DNA of 64,000 nt from Emydura subglobosa (Eukaryota; Chordata; Testudines; Chelidae). How positions within the stretch are numbered: position 1 is the first letter of the stretch; every line of letters begins with the position of its first letter. Under the pieces are notes generated by a model. It did not search any database and had not been told where the DNA came from. It saw only the letters and a program-made list of their open reading frames with translations. Shown piece by piece: positions 11,688-22,265 of this stretch. The position numbers and the translations under genes were made by a program. Location: positions 42,690,323-42,754,322 of the forward strand of contig ML679970.1 of assembly GCA_007922225.1 (NCBI GenBank), written 5' to 3'.

Positions 11688-14006
11688 TGTCGAAATGTCG
11701 GGCTGGAAAGAGCCTTGAGACATCCTCGGGTCCAGCCCCCGTGCTGAGGCAGGGCCACGTCTACCCAGCCCAGCCTGACAGATTCTTAAAACTGAACGGT
11801 TCTGAAACGCCTCCAGCGCCAGGGATCCACAGCCGACTGCTCCAGAGTTTTAGGGCTGGAAAGCTTCTCCGGTGTCCCACTGAAAGCCCCCCTGCTGCAG
11901 ATTAAGCCCATTGCTCCTTATCCGACCCGTGGTGCACGTGGAGAATAACTGACCCCACCTCTTTATAACAGCCATGAATATAGCTGAAGATTGTTGTCAG
12001 GTTCCCCCACCCCCACCTCAGGCCTCTTTTCTCAAGACTAAATCTGCCCAGTTTTTTTAACCTTTCCTCTGAGGTCAGATTTTCGAAACCTGTTCCTGTT
12101 CTTGCTGCTGTCCTCTGGACACTCCACCCCAGGCCTCACCAGTGCAGAGCAGAGCAGGGCAATTACCTCCCGTGTCTTACAAACAATGCTGGAAATAGAT
12201 CCCAGAAAGACGTTTGCCTTCTTTAGAAGGGCTCATATCCTTGCAACCCCTCCTTGCCATGTGTCAGCTGCAAATTTTATAAGCACACCGCCACTCCCTT
12301 ATCTAAGTCATTAATGAAAATACTGAACAGTACCGGACACAGGACAGGCCCTGCGGGACACCACTATGTACGCCTGTCCCAGTCTGACAGCAAACCATTG
12401 ACAACTGCTCTTCGAGTATGGGTGCACCCACCTTATAGGATTTCATCTAGACCATATCTCCCTAGTTTGCTTATGAGAATGTCATGTGGAGACATGTCAA
12501 AAGCTCTACTGAAAACAAGTTAGAGCATATCTGCTGCTTTCCCCCATCCACTGGGCCAGTAGCCTGGTCAAAGATGGAAATTAGGTTGGTTTGGCATGAT
12601 CTGTTTGTGACAATCCATGTGGGTTATTAATTATCACCTGATTATCCAGTGTTTACAAACGGATTGATACCGGAAAGATAGTGGAACAAATTATTAGCAG
12701 GCTGACAGGTCTATAATTCCCCAGTCCTCTTTGCTCCCCTTTTTAAAGATGGGCACTATGTTTGCCCTTCTCCAGTCCTTGGGAACTTCAGCTGTCCTCC
12801 AGGAGTTCTCAAAGATATCGCTCACTGCTTCTGAGATGGCTTCAACTAGTTCCTTACCCTGGAGTGAATTACATCAGGCCCTGACTCTCTGAACACTTAC
12901 CTCAATATTCCTTAACCTGTTCTTTCTCTATTCTCTTACCATTAATTGTGTTACGCATCTGATCACATTAACCTTGGTTAAGCTATGTCTGCACTATAGA
13001 CCTTACAGTGGCACAGCTGGACCCCAGCAAGGTCTCCCGTGTAGCCGCTCTATGCTGATGGGAGAGAGCTCTCCCACCAGCATAATTAAACCAGCCCCAA
13101 TGAGCGGCGTCTCCCACCGACACAGCGCTGTCCACACCGGCACTTTTGTCGGTGAAACTTATGGCAGTCACGGTGGGGGGAAAGGAGGGGGGTGTTCACA
13201 AAAGTGCTAGTATAGACAAACCTTTGTGAAGCCTGACGCAAAACAGGCATTTAACACCTCAGCCTTCCTGATCTCCTCAGTTACTAGCTTGTCTTCCTCT
13301 TTCTCTTACTCTTAATTTATTTAAATAACCTTTTCTTATTGCCTTTATCTCTCTTGCTAGGTGTAACTCACGTGTCTTAGCCTTTCTGGTTTTGTGCCTA
13401 CATGGTTGTGCTCTTCTTCTGTACTCATCCTTAGCGCTTTGTCCATGTTTCCACTTTTTGTAGGATTCCTTTTGGATTTTTAGGTCATTAAAGAGCTCCT
13501 GATGCAGACATACTGGCCTCTCACTATTCTTACTATCTTCCCTTTCCACCAGGACAGTTTGATGTAGTGCCTTTAACAGTGTCTCTTTAAGAAACTGCCA
13601 GCTTTCCTTTATCCCCTAGATTTTCTTCCCATGGGACTTTACCTACCAGTTCTCTACGTTTATTTGTCTGCTTTTTTAAAGTCCATTGACCTCACACTGC
13701 TGTTCTGACTCCTTCCTTTCCTTAGAAACATGAAAGCTGTCATTCGTGATCACTTTCACCCAGATTGCCTTCCACCTTCTGATTTGCTTCCAATTCCTTC
13801 CTGTTAGTCAGAATTAAGTCTGTCCCCCGGTTAATTCCTCCTCCTTCTGAAATAAGCTGTCCCCAATACATTCCAAGAACTTGCTGGGCATTTCGTGTTG
13901 TGCTGTGTAACTTTTCCAACAGAAGTCTGGGTAGTTAAAGTCCGCCATTGCTTCCAGGTCACGCCTTTTGGATATTTCTATTATTTGTTCTAGAAATGCC
14001 TCATCC
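11688..14006 (-). mobile_element. Decayed CR1 LINE, endonuclease to 3' end, minus strand
   Basis: This is an old CR1 LINE inserted on the minus strand. From its 5' side (right) to its 3' side (left) it keeps several parts. The first is an endonuclease segment at 13814-14008 with ADFNYPDFCWKSYT, matching the usual GDFNHPDICW block. Next is the endonuclease-RT linker at 13277-13549 with WKHGQSAKDEYRR and TRKAKTRE, matching the WKxGQAT..EYR / RKAKA pattern. RT remnants at about 12290-12600 and a 3' end near 11688-11900 follow. Frames are broken by stops and shifts, so it is inactive. It is interrupted by a small DNA transposon at 12976-13222. The copy at 32.6-37.2 kb belongs to the same or a close subfamily: the 13380-13610 and 34485-34720 stretches are plainly alignable. 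Confidence 0.85.
12976..13222. mobile_element. 247-bp MITE with TGTCTAYAC-type ends, inserted in CR1
   Basis: The element begins GGTTAAGCTATGTCTGCAC and ends with TAGTATAGACAAACC, whose reverse complement is GGTTTGTCTATACTA. The ends are therefore terminal inverted repeats. It carries internal inverted blocks (GGGAGAGAGCTCTCCC and others) and has no coding capacity. The flanking CR1 reads ...ATTAACCTT on the left and TTTGTGAAG... on the right, consistent with a 3-bp duplication of CTT/TTT type. The ends and duplication size suggest PIF/Harbinger-type mobilisation. That assignment is inference. Confidence 0.65.
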
Positions 14007-14445
14007 ATCTAGTCTGACCTCCTGCACAACGCAGGCCACAGAACCTCACCCACCCACTCCTCTAATAGACCCCAAACCTTTGGTTGAGTTACTGAAGTCC
14101 TCAAATGATGGTTTAAAGGCTTCAAGTTACAGAGAATCCATCGTTTACACTAGTTCAAACCAGCCAGTGACCTGCACCCCACACTGCGGAGAGAGGCAAA
14201 AAACCCCAGGGTCTCTGCCAGTCTGACTTGTGGCAAAATTCCTTCCCGACCACAAATCTGGCAATCAGTTAGACCCTGAGCACGTGGGGAGACCCACCAG
14301 CCAGACAGCTGTCTGTAAGCATTCTCTGCAGTAACTCAGAGACCTCCCCGCTCACATCGCATTTCTGACCATTGGGGATATTTGCTACTAGCTGTCGCAG
14401 ATGCGCCATATGCCAGCATAAGCAGCCTCATCAAACCTCCTGATC
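14006..14445 (-). mobile_element. CR1 3'-end fragment, minus strand
   Basis: This is a second CR1-type 3' portion, abutting the preceding element. It starts with the conserved CATCTAGTCTGACCTCCTGCA block and runs through a segment rich in TTCCTTCCCGACC and GGGGATATTTGCTACTAGC. It shares the GGCAAAAAA...TTCCTTCCC module with 61395-61560, which supports one repeat family. There is no coding potential. It was probably an independent, heavily 5'-truncated insertion into the endonuclease region of the larger CR1. Confidence 0.7.
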
Positions 14446-14820
14446 TGGTCTGGTGTAGACCCCTCCCATGACCTTGCACTTGAGATACTCCCTTGAACTG
14501 ACTGAGCTTCAGTGCGACACAGCACTTGGACCGCGCTGTCCACGCTGGAGTGGCACTTGGCTGGGTGTGGCACTAAGGTTTCTGGTGGGACGTCCCCTGG
14601 TTCTTTGCAGTGCAGTATGCTGAGCTCCTCGATCAAGTCTTTCCCAGTGCATTGTGGGAGAACTTGCCTGTCCTTTCTGGGTACACGGGGAACTGTGGGA
14701 AGGCAGTGGAGGACTAGCGGCACCCAAGTGGAGTGAGCCTGTATCATAGAATATTATAGTTGGAAGGGACCTCAGGAGGTGTCTAGTCCAACCCCCTGCT
14801 CAAAGCAGGACTAACCTCAG

Positions 14821-15024
14821 CTATATCATCCCAGCCAGGGCTTTGTCAAGCTGCAGCTTAAAAACCTCTAAAGATGGAGATTCCACCACCTCCCTAGGTA
14901 ACCCATTCCAGTGCTTCACCACCCTCCTAGTGAAAAGCTTTTTCCTAATGTCCAACCTAGACCTCCCCCACTGCAACTTGAGACCGTTGCTCCTTGTTCT
15001 GTCATCTGCCACCACCGAGAACAC
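14821..15024 (-). pseudogene. CR1 ORF2 C-terminal segment
   Basis: This is the continuation of the CR1 ORF2 product after a break. It contains [34 protein letters not shown] and [17 protein letters not shown], the conserved C-terminal block also seen at 36393-36605 on the plus strand. It lies in a different frame from the 326-codon RT part, so the original ORF2 is broken between 15024 and 15181. Confidence 0.88.
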
Positions 15025-15180
15025 CTAGCGCCATCCTCCCTGGAACCCTCTTTCAGGTAGTTGAAGGCTGCTATCAAATCCTCCCCTCATTCTCTTCTGC
15101 AGACTAAACAAGCTCAGTTTCCTTAGCCTCTCCTCATAAGTCCTGTGCTCCAGCCCCCTAATCATTTTTGTTGCCCTCCA

Positions 15181-16161
15181 CTAGACTTTCTCCAACTTGT
15201 CTACATCCTTTTTGTAGTGGGGGGCCCAAAACTGGACACAATACTCTAAATGTGGCCTTACCAATGCCGAATAGAGGGGAATAATCACTTCCCGTGACCT
15301 GCTGGCAATGCTCCTCCTAATGCAGCCCAATATGCTATTAGCCTTCTTGACAACCAGGGCACACTGTTGACTCATATCCAGCTTATTATCCACTGTTACC
15401 CCCAGGTCCTTTTCTGCAGAGCTGCTGCCTAGCTCATCGATCCCCAGTCTGTAGCTGTGCATGGCATTCTTCCTTCCTAAGTGGAGGACTCTGCACTTCT
15501 CTTTGTTGAACCTTATTAGATTTCTTTTGGCCCAATCCTCCAGTTTGTTTAGGTCCTTCTGTATCCTATCCCTACCTTCCAGGGTATCTACCACTCCCCC
15601 CAGCTTAATGTCATCCGCAAACCTGCTGAGGGTGCAATCTACCCCATCTTCCAGATCATTAATGAAGATGTTGAACAAAACCGGCCCCAGGACCGACCCC
15701 TTGGGCACTCCGCTTGTGACCGGTTGCCAGCTAGACATGGAGCCATTGATCACTACTCGTTGAGCCCTATGCTCTAGCCAGTTCTCTATCCGTTTTATAA
15801 TCCATTCATCCAACCCATACTTCTGTAACTTGCTGAGAAGAATACTGTGAGAGACAGTATCAAAAGCTTTGCTAAAGTCAAGGTATATCACATCCACCGC
15901 CTTCCCTACATCCACAGAGCCAGTCACCTCATCATAGAAAGCAATCAGGTTGGTCAGGCATGACTTTCTCTTGGTGAATCCATGTTGACTGTTCCTGATC
16001 ACCTTCCTCTCTTCCAAGTGCCTTAAAATGGATTCCTTAAGGACCTGCTCCATGATTTTTCCAGGGATTGAAGTGAGGCTGACCGGTCTGTAGTTCCCTG
16101 GTTCCTCTTTCCTCCCTTTTTTGAAGATGGGCACTAGGTTTGCTTTTTTCCACACTCCCAA
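15181..16161 (-). pseudogene. CR1 ORF2 reverse transcriptase (partial, stop-truncated)
   Basis: The 326-codon frame encodes most of a CR1-clade reverse transcriptase, which copies LINE RNA into DNA at a nicked chromosomal target. Recognisable blocks in order are [19 protein letters not shown] (about residues 22-40), [31 protein letters not shown] (first catalytic Asp region), [20 protein letters not shown], the catalytic box FADDIKLGG with both Asp residues present, and the thumb-like segment [17 protein letters not shown]. The frame ends after DKLEKV at a TAG that sits where other copies read CAG in VQ(W/R)RA, so a single C-to-T change explains the stop. The endonuclease domain is missing through 5' truncation. 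It is not a host gene. Confidence 0.9.
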
Positions 16162-16369
16162 GTGCTGGGTTAGCAGCTGATGAGTTGTGGCCTTCCCTGC
16201 AGCGCTGCGGAGGGAAGGTCATTTGTTTGATGCCTTTTGTTCTTTTTGGCCTTAGGCAAAATCCCCCAGTGGATCCAAGCGATCAGATTGGCCTGCCTGG
16301 CACGGGTGCGAGCCCCGTGCAGGCAGCTTGTGAGCTGCGTTAAGCACTCTAAACCCTGGCAGTCATGAG

Positions 16370-16442
16370 CAGTGGCTTGACAAAGCCCTGGCTGGGATGA
16401 TTTAGCTGTGGTTGGCCCTGCTTTGAGCAGGAGGTTTGAGGT
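16370..16442 (+). mobile_element. Short CR1 3' fragment, plus strand
   Basis: CTTGACAAAGCCCTGGCTGG and GATGATTTAGCTGTGGTTGG, then GAGCAGGAGGTTTGAGGTTCC, match the end of CR1 ORF2 and its 3' tail, as in 36577-36660. The orientation is opposite to the adjacent 14743-16165 element. It is a short remnant without an end repeat. Confidence 0.75.
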
Positions 16443-17629
16443 TCCTCCCCCCCCCCACTCATCTAGGATTTTGTGCTGTGTGTAGGGCAGCAGCAGTGAC
16501 TCCAGCTCCTATGGCACTGCACATATATTCACTGACGGTCTGACTGGCTGGCCCGGCCCTCGGTGCGACCGACCAATCACTCCAGCCACGCCTGTCACCC
16601 CGCGGGGCTCCCCTGGCTAGGCCTGCCCTGCTGCAGCCGTCCAGCAGCCGCCTGTGGGCCAGGGGACCTGGCTGTTCCTGCAGGAGTGAGCGGTGCACCC
16701 ATGTGGTGGCAACCTTCCCTCTCCCTTCGTCCTGCGCACCCGTGAGCTGTGGGAGCCGGAGCAGGGCATTGAGTGGGGTCGCTGGCTCGGCAGTGAGGGG
16801 CAGGCAAGAGGCGCAGGGCAGAGCCTGGGGTAGAATCAGAGCCTGGGTAAAGGGCTGTTGGAGCAGCTCCTCCGCACAGACCCTGCTGCCGGGCACCTGC
16901 ACCAGCCTCACCCAAGCAGGCACTGACTCCAGTACCCCCATTCTGCCCCGGCAGCACAGACCGCCCCGCATTGCAGGCCCTGCCAGGCCACAGGCTCAGG
17001 GTCCCCCTGGGCCTGCCCCACCCCCGCTGCCTGCCTGGCACACAGGCTGCCCCCAGCACTGCACGTCCTGCGGGAGCCGGCCTGTAAGACGAGATGAGCC
17101 CCATCCCAGGCCTGGCTTCACTGACTCACCCCCCAGGCATGTGGCAGCTCAGAGCACAGCTAAAAATACCCTCAGCCACCAGGACACAGCGTGCAGCTGG
17201 CCAAGGACGGAGGGGCCCCTCTGCCCCATAGCACCCGGCTCTGCCCAGAGATACCTGGGCCAGGCATCCCCTGTCCATACCTGACCCGGCCACAACCACA
17301 CAGCATTTCCCACCCACCTGCTAGTCCCCGGGACCCTCCCTGGCACCTCCCTCCCTCGCTAGCCCCATGGCACCCCCAGCATCCCCGAGGGAATATTTAT
17401 GGAAAAATAGGTCGCATCCAGCAAACCTGCTTTCCTTCTTTACTGAGAGAAGGCGTTGATTTGATAAAGGTAAGTGCATAGGTGTCACATGCGCTGACTT
17501 TTGTGAGGCACCTGACTGGGTACCACACGACATTCTGATTCAAACATTCGCACCACACAAGCACAATCGTGCACACTTTAAATGCATTAAGCACTGGCAA
17601 ATGGTGAGTGCGCCAAGATATCCTCACTG
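16443..17629. other. GC-rich stretch without identified features
   Basis: No gene or repeat is identified. The open frames on both strands are composition-driven and show no motif. The AT-rich end near 17390-17600 leads into an old CR1. Confidence 0.5.
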
Positions 17630-18725
17630 GGGACCCGTGAGCGAACGGGCGTCTCTGGTAGGCTTCCCCAGGGATCAGTCCTAGACCCGACGCTGATCAC
17701 CGCTGTCTTCAGTGATCTGGACTCACTGCTGATAGCAACGTGCACATGACACAGAGAGGGGTGGGGCGGGGAACGCTGATGAGGACAGAGCAGCCGTGCA
17801 AACCCGGCTGGATCACCTGGTACCCTGGGCCCATCAAACACCGTGTGCGTTAATACAGCCAACAGGCCGCCAGGACCAAGTCGCAGCAAAAAGTCGACTG
17901 CGATCGTGGCTGGGTAAATGGGGAAAGAGTGAGTGGGGCAGGGATCCTCTGTAAACAGCGTTGAAGGGACGATACCGGACTCCACAGCCAACTCTCTTTA
18001 AAAAGGATGTTGAAAAATTGGAGAGTGCAGACAAGAACCACAAAAGTGATTGCGTGGCTGGAGAAAATGCCAGAGGTGAGATACTGATAGAGAGCTGCCT
18101 GAGAGGTGACTGGTTCCCAGGGGTAAGCACCGCTCCGGGGAGGGATAAATAACCAGCTGCTAACAGGCTCCGCAGTCCAGCAGAGAAAGACAGCAAAGAC
18201 GCAACGGCTGGAAGCTGAACCCAGACGTTAGAGATAAGGCGCAGCGGTTTGACAGGGAGGGTGATGAGCCACTGGGACAAACTGCCAAGGGATGTGGTGG
18301 ATTCTCCATCTCTTGGGATTTGTCTACGCTTAAAAGGTACAGCGGTGCCGCTGCAGTGCCACGACTTACGCTGACGGGAGGAAGGGGGTGTCCTGCAGGG
18401 CAAGCAATCCGCCTGCCTGGGTGGCCACAGCTGGGTTGACAGAATTCCTCCATCAAGATAGTGCTGTCTGCACCGGGGTCAGGTTGGTTTAACTCACCAC
18501 TCGGTGTGTGGACTTTTCACACCCCGAGCGAGCGACGTAGCTGGGCCGACCTGGCCTTGGTGAATGGAAATCAAACCCGGCTGCCTTGCTGGAAGGTGCG
18601 TCTGGCAAACACGAGTCCCTGGCGCAGTCCAGGGGGAGCTGGGTTAGATGTGCCATCCAGGGGGTAGGACTCGATGATTGACTGGTCCCTTCTGGGCCTC
18701 ACCTCTCTGAGTCCATTCCTCTGAC
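17630..18725 (+). mobile_element. Ancient CR1 LINE, plus strand, interrupted by a MITE
   Basis: A strongly decayed plus-strand CR1. Around 17660-17730 it keeps the RT stretch CCCAGGGATCAGTCCTAGAC followed by GATCTGGACTC, equivalent to PQGSVLGP...ND. Near 17995-18070 it keeps AAAAAGGATGTTGAAAAATT, and near 18160-18300 the segment for SGxKLxPDVRD and LPRDVVDSPSLG. The 3' tip at 18668-18710 reads GACTCGATGATTG...TGGTCCCTTCTGGGCCT, the usual CR1 end block. A small DNA transposon interrupts it at 18315-18556. There are many stops and frameshifts, and it belongs to an older subfamily than the 14743-16165 copy. Confidence 0.75.
18315..18556. mobile_element. Harbinger-like MITE inserted in ancient CR1
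   Basis: It begins GGGATTTGTCTACGCTTAAA and ends with GAGCGACGTAGCTGGGCCGA followed by CCTGGCC. Internally it carries GTGTGTGGACTTTTCACACC, a palindromic block typical of a reptile MITE family I know by its CACACCCCTGAGCGACGTAG core. The element separates two halves of a CR1: left ...GATTCTCCATCTCTT, right TTGGTGAATGGAAATC. The right inverted repeat appears partly deleted, so the target duplication is only suggestive. Confidence 0.65.
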
Positions 18726-19580
18726 TCGTCCCCACTGACCACCACAGCCCTTCGCCATCGACCCCAGCACGAAGGGCTGGGTGCAGGCCAAGGCACACAG
18801 GCAGGAGACCTGGTCCTCTCTCTGCCCAGACAGCCTCCCCGGCCTGCCTGCCTCCAGCCCGACAGCTCAGCTTGGCCTCCTGGCACCATTCCCAGCTATG
18901 TCAGCACCCAAGAGACACCGCCCTCCAGGGGCAGCTGCCCGTCCTCGTCCCTCAGCCCTGCGTGCTCGCTCTTCCCCCAAGCCGGGGCCCTGGGACCACG
19001 GGAACAAAGCTGGCAAAGGGCACCCTGGCAAGGCTTGGAGAATCTCAGAGTCAGCGCTGGCACGGCGAGGCACACGGCATTCCTGGGGCCGTGGGCAGGC
19101 GGCAGCTGCACCCGCAGGGGCAGGGCACAAACGCAGCATTGACAGCGGCACTTCAGGAATGTGCTGGAGCCCTGGGGCCACCCGAAGGACGGAGGTGCAA
19201 CAGGGAGCACAGCACAGCGCATACAAAGCACCCTGGCCATGGGGAGCCGGTCCTGCTCAGCCATGGGGCCCTGAAACCCCCAGCCATGGACAGCTGGCCC
19301 TGCCCAGCCATGGGGCTGTAAAACCCCCAGCCAATGGGAGCCAACCCCACCCAGCCTTACCCTCCCCCCCCAGTCCTAGGGAGCTATTCCCTCCTGACCC
19401 CAGGGCCCCACCCTGCCCAGCCATGGGGCCCTAACCAGGGCCCCCCGCCCACTGCAGTTGGGGGTCTCCTGCCCTGGTGCACAGGAGGGTCTCCCCCAAA
19501 GCAACTGCTGTTTACAAAAGCCAGGGTCTTGGTGACAGGGGGCAGGCAGCTGAGGGTCCTGTTCCCTTTCAGGCAGGCTG

Positions 19581-19640
19581 CGTGGGGGAGGAGGCGCTGG
19601 CGTGGGGCAGGAGGCGCTGGCGTGGGGTAGGTGGCGGTGA
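19581..19640 (+). repeat. 20-bp tandem repeat, three units
   Basis: Units start at 19581, 19601 and 19621. Each is a variant of CGTGGGGCAGGAGGCGCTGG. It is a small GC-rich minisatellite, likely variable in length between individuals. Confidence 0.75.
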
Positions 19641-20699
19641 GTTGGGGGTGTCGTGCTGGGCGTGGGACACAGCCACAATGGGGCATGGGGTCGCCAGGGC
19701 CTGGCGCGTGCTCCAGCGGCGATGGGACTCTCGGGGCTGGGCCCTGCATCCCTTAGAAGAGACATTTTCCTCCCCTTTTCCTGAGGCGTCGTGTTCAGTG
19801 TGTGATGGGTGCGGCACTCACAGCTGGGACGCAGGGCACAGGCCGGGCCCGATCCTGATAGGCACACCCGGCTCACGCTGCTCAACGGGCTCCGGCGTCT
19901 CACCATGGGTCTCCGGAGCCCTGTGGGCACATCACCAGCTCCAGGCTCTGCCAAGCGGGCGCCCTCTCCCCGGGAGCAGGAGTGTTTGGGTCACTCCCAT
20001 GGACAGCTCCTCTTGTCCCCACGTGCCATTGGGCACCGGGGCTTGTCCCTGGCTCAGGCGAGCCCTGGCGAAGCCCGCAGGGCCGTGGCTCCAGGAGAGG
20101 CAGCAGGAGGACACTCCTGTGGCAGCCTGGAGCTGTTGGCAGCAGGGACTCAGTGGGTGGGACAGACCTGCTGCCCCAAGCCAGCTGCTTGTTTGAGGCC
20201 AAACTTGCAAAGACACAGCAGCCCCCCCCCCCGCTCTCCACGCCAGCTCTGAGTGGCCCATTGTGCCCCTGGGGTGTGTGTCATGAGCCCAGCCTGGAGC
20301 CCAGCCAGGGCCGTGCCGCCCCAGCGAGCCCCTGATCAAGGCTGCAGGCCAGACTGAGCACAGCTCAGCAGCACCGCATGTCCCAGCCAGCTACTGCCAC
20401 AGCCGGAGCTCAGCCTGGGGGGCGACTCTCCCCAGCCGCTCACGCTCTGCACCTGCGCACAGCTGTGGCCAGGCCCCCTGCCCCAGGGCTGGACGGCGAC
20501 AGCCTGCCCTGCACGCAGCCGGTGTGTGCACACACGGGGAGGGGTGGCTTGTGCCCAGGGCCAGTCAGTGGGAAATGGGGGGGAACTTGCATTTTGGCAC
20601 CATTTCTTTGAGCTCAGCCCGGGCCGCAGGGCTCAGGCTGTCAGGCACGGTGCCCCCAGCCCATGGCGCCCACCCATAAGGCCAGCCCTGCTCATGGGA

Positions 20700-20790
20700 G
20701 GAGGTGTACAGGCAGTGTGTGTGTGTTTGCTTGTGGAAGGAGGTGTACAGGTGACGTGTGTGTTTGCTTGTGGAAGGAGGTGTATAATTC
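20700..20790 (+). repeat. 37-39 bp tandem repeat with GT core
   Basis: GGAGGTGTACAGG recurs at 20700 and 20739, with a partial third copy at 20776. The first two are each followed by a (GT)n tract and TTTGCTTGTGGAA. Unit lengths are 39 and 37 bp because the GT tract differs. Confidence 0.75.
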
Positions 20791-20911
20791 TTGTCCTTGT
20801 AGTGAACAGCCTCTATCAGTAGCTGTCAACCAGCCAAGATCCAAGCTGTCAGTAGTTGATGTTGGTTCTGGTCTATTATGTCTGACTAGTCTGGAAGTGC
20901 TGTGAGAGACT

Positions 20912-21141
20912 CAGTAATAATATTAATAATCTCAGGCTCCCATCTTACGCTTTTCACCTGTACTTCTCAAAGCCCCTTACAACGGAGGGCAGTATGCCTA
21001 TCCCCATTTTACAGATGGGGAAACTGAGGCACAGAGGGTGGGCTTGGGCTGCCAGAGATCACCCTTCGGGCCAATGGCAGACCTAGGACTAGAACCCAGA
21101 ACCCCAGTCCAGTGTTCTACTCACTAGGCCACACCACCTAG
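20912..21141 (+). mobile_element. MIR-like CORE-SINE, plus strand
   Basis: The stretch follows the layout of the MIR family. It opens with an AATAATATTAATAATCTCAG start, then a core with CTTTTCACCTGTACTTCTCA. The hallmark TATCCCCATTTTACAGATGG comes next, followed by GGAAACTGAGGCACAGAG, GCCAGAGATCACCC, GACCTAGGACTAGAACCCAG and a final TTCTACTCACTAGGCCACAC. MIR elements are tRNA-derived SINEs moved by L2-type LINE machinery. The copy is nearly full length. The 3' part resembles MIR more closely than the 5' part, and the reptile relative may carry a different family name. Confidence 0.8.
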
Positions 21142-22265
21142 TCACCAAGCATAGGAGAGCTGTTTCCCAGGACTGTCTCAGCCAATGCGGCGCTATCTGG
21201 AGCAGAGCGGCAGCACCCTGGCTGATTTGGCACGTCACCCTGGTTATTAGGGGGCTGGGGGAAACGAGTTCACAAGAGCTGTGTGAGGAAGGCACCTTAC
21301 AACGATCCTGGGCTGATTCAAAAGGTTTTGTGTTTTCTTTGGCAGCAAGCAAGTCAGTAATGGGATTTCCCCCCAGCTAAGTACCAGGTGCTATCAGAGC
21401 TCTTCAGAGAGCCTCTGCTTGGGAAGTCCACAAAATGCTGCTGGCTCCTTGCTTCTGTGAGCCAGTGAGGCTGTTCCCTGGCATTCACACCATGTCCCTA
21501 AATGGATTGCCTCACAGGACAGATAAGCAAGCACCGCCTTGTCTGTTTGCCTGCGACCCAGCAGATCTGTTCTGCCTGTGAGGATCTGCAGGTGGGATTC
21601 TTCAGAGCAGGCTGGAACACCTGCTAATCACAAGCAATTCTATGGCCACAGGAGAATCTGATCGCTTGCCGTCCAACAATGTGTACGTGTCGACTCATGT
21701 CCTTTAGGACCACATTCCACGTCTCTAGAGCTGGTCAGGTGTGTGCCCCAACCTGTCCCTGATGCGTCTGCCGTCAGTGTCTCGGGGGGGAGGGGAGGGG
21801 GGCAGGCAAAGGGCAGCCCTCCCTGGAATCCTGGGGGGTTTGGCCACCAAGAGGACACCTGGCCCAGCGCAGAGAGTCATACTTTGCAAACAAGGCTTGC
21901 TAGTTCTCTATTGGAAGCTGAAGTGACGCAGAAGAACAAGCCTCTCTCCTAAAGAGACCCCACTCCTCTGGGAGGAGTTTAGTGTTCCCATTAACTGCAC
22001 TAATGACCCTGGGGATGGGGGGGGGGGGGGTAACTGCTCAACCCCCTTCTGGGGAACTCAGTCCTTTTTAGCACAGTTAGGGGTAGGGTGGATGTGGCTG
22101 GCTGCAGAGCATTAGCTGATCTCAGATGCCCTCGTCACCTGGCCGTGCTCCTCTGGCAGGAGCAAAAACGTAACGTTTGCTGACTTGTGAGCTTTTCCCT
22201 CGGCTACTGACATCTCCATTTCAAGGGTCTCAGCAACGCAGCAGAGCAGTTCCCGGACAGCTGGG
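21142..22265. other. Unassigned stretch without a gene
   Basis: I see no gene and no clear mobile element. A G-run at about 22012-22030 and a GC-rich patch at 21780-21850 are the only compositional features. Confidence 0.45.

Larger units (their letters stand above)
14743..16165 (-). mobile_element. Young 5'-truncated CR1 LINE, minus strand
   Basis: This is the best preserved LINE in the window. Its 3' end, at the left, shows the tail TCATAGAATATTATAG followed by TTGGAAGGGACCTCAGGAGG. It extends right through the end of ORF2 and the reverse transcriptase to about 16165, where it stops abruptly. Such 5' truncation is typical of LINE integration. The RT frame is open for 326 codons (15181-16161) and the C-terminal ORF2 segment is open at 14821-15024. 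At least one nonsense change and a reading-frame break separate them. The high similarity to the plus-strand copy at 35.3-36.7 kb indicates the same young subfamily. Confidence 0.93.
18726..20911. other. GC-rich stretch with minisatellites, no supported gene
   Basis: No gene is supported. It holds a run of GCCATGGGG-containing short repeats at about 19250-19440, a three-unit 20-bp tandem repeat at 19581-19640, a C-run at about 20222-20233, and a 37-39 bp tandem repeat at 20700-20790. Open frames here are Pro/Ala/Arg-rich shadows. Confidence 0.5.

Noticed and set aside
15181..16161. The 326-codon frame as a host gene
   Set aside because: It is a CR1 reverse transcriptase in a 5'-truncated LINE with the LINE 3' tail 440 bp downstream.
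20912..21141. A tRNA gene
   Set aside because: The tRNA-like part is degenerate and linked to the MIR core and tail, so it is a SINE.
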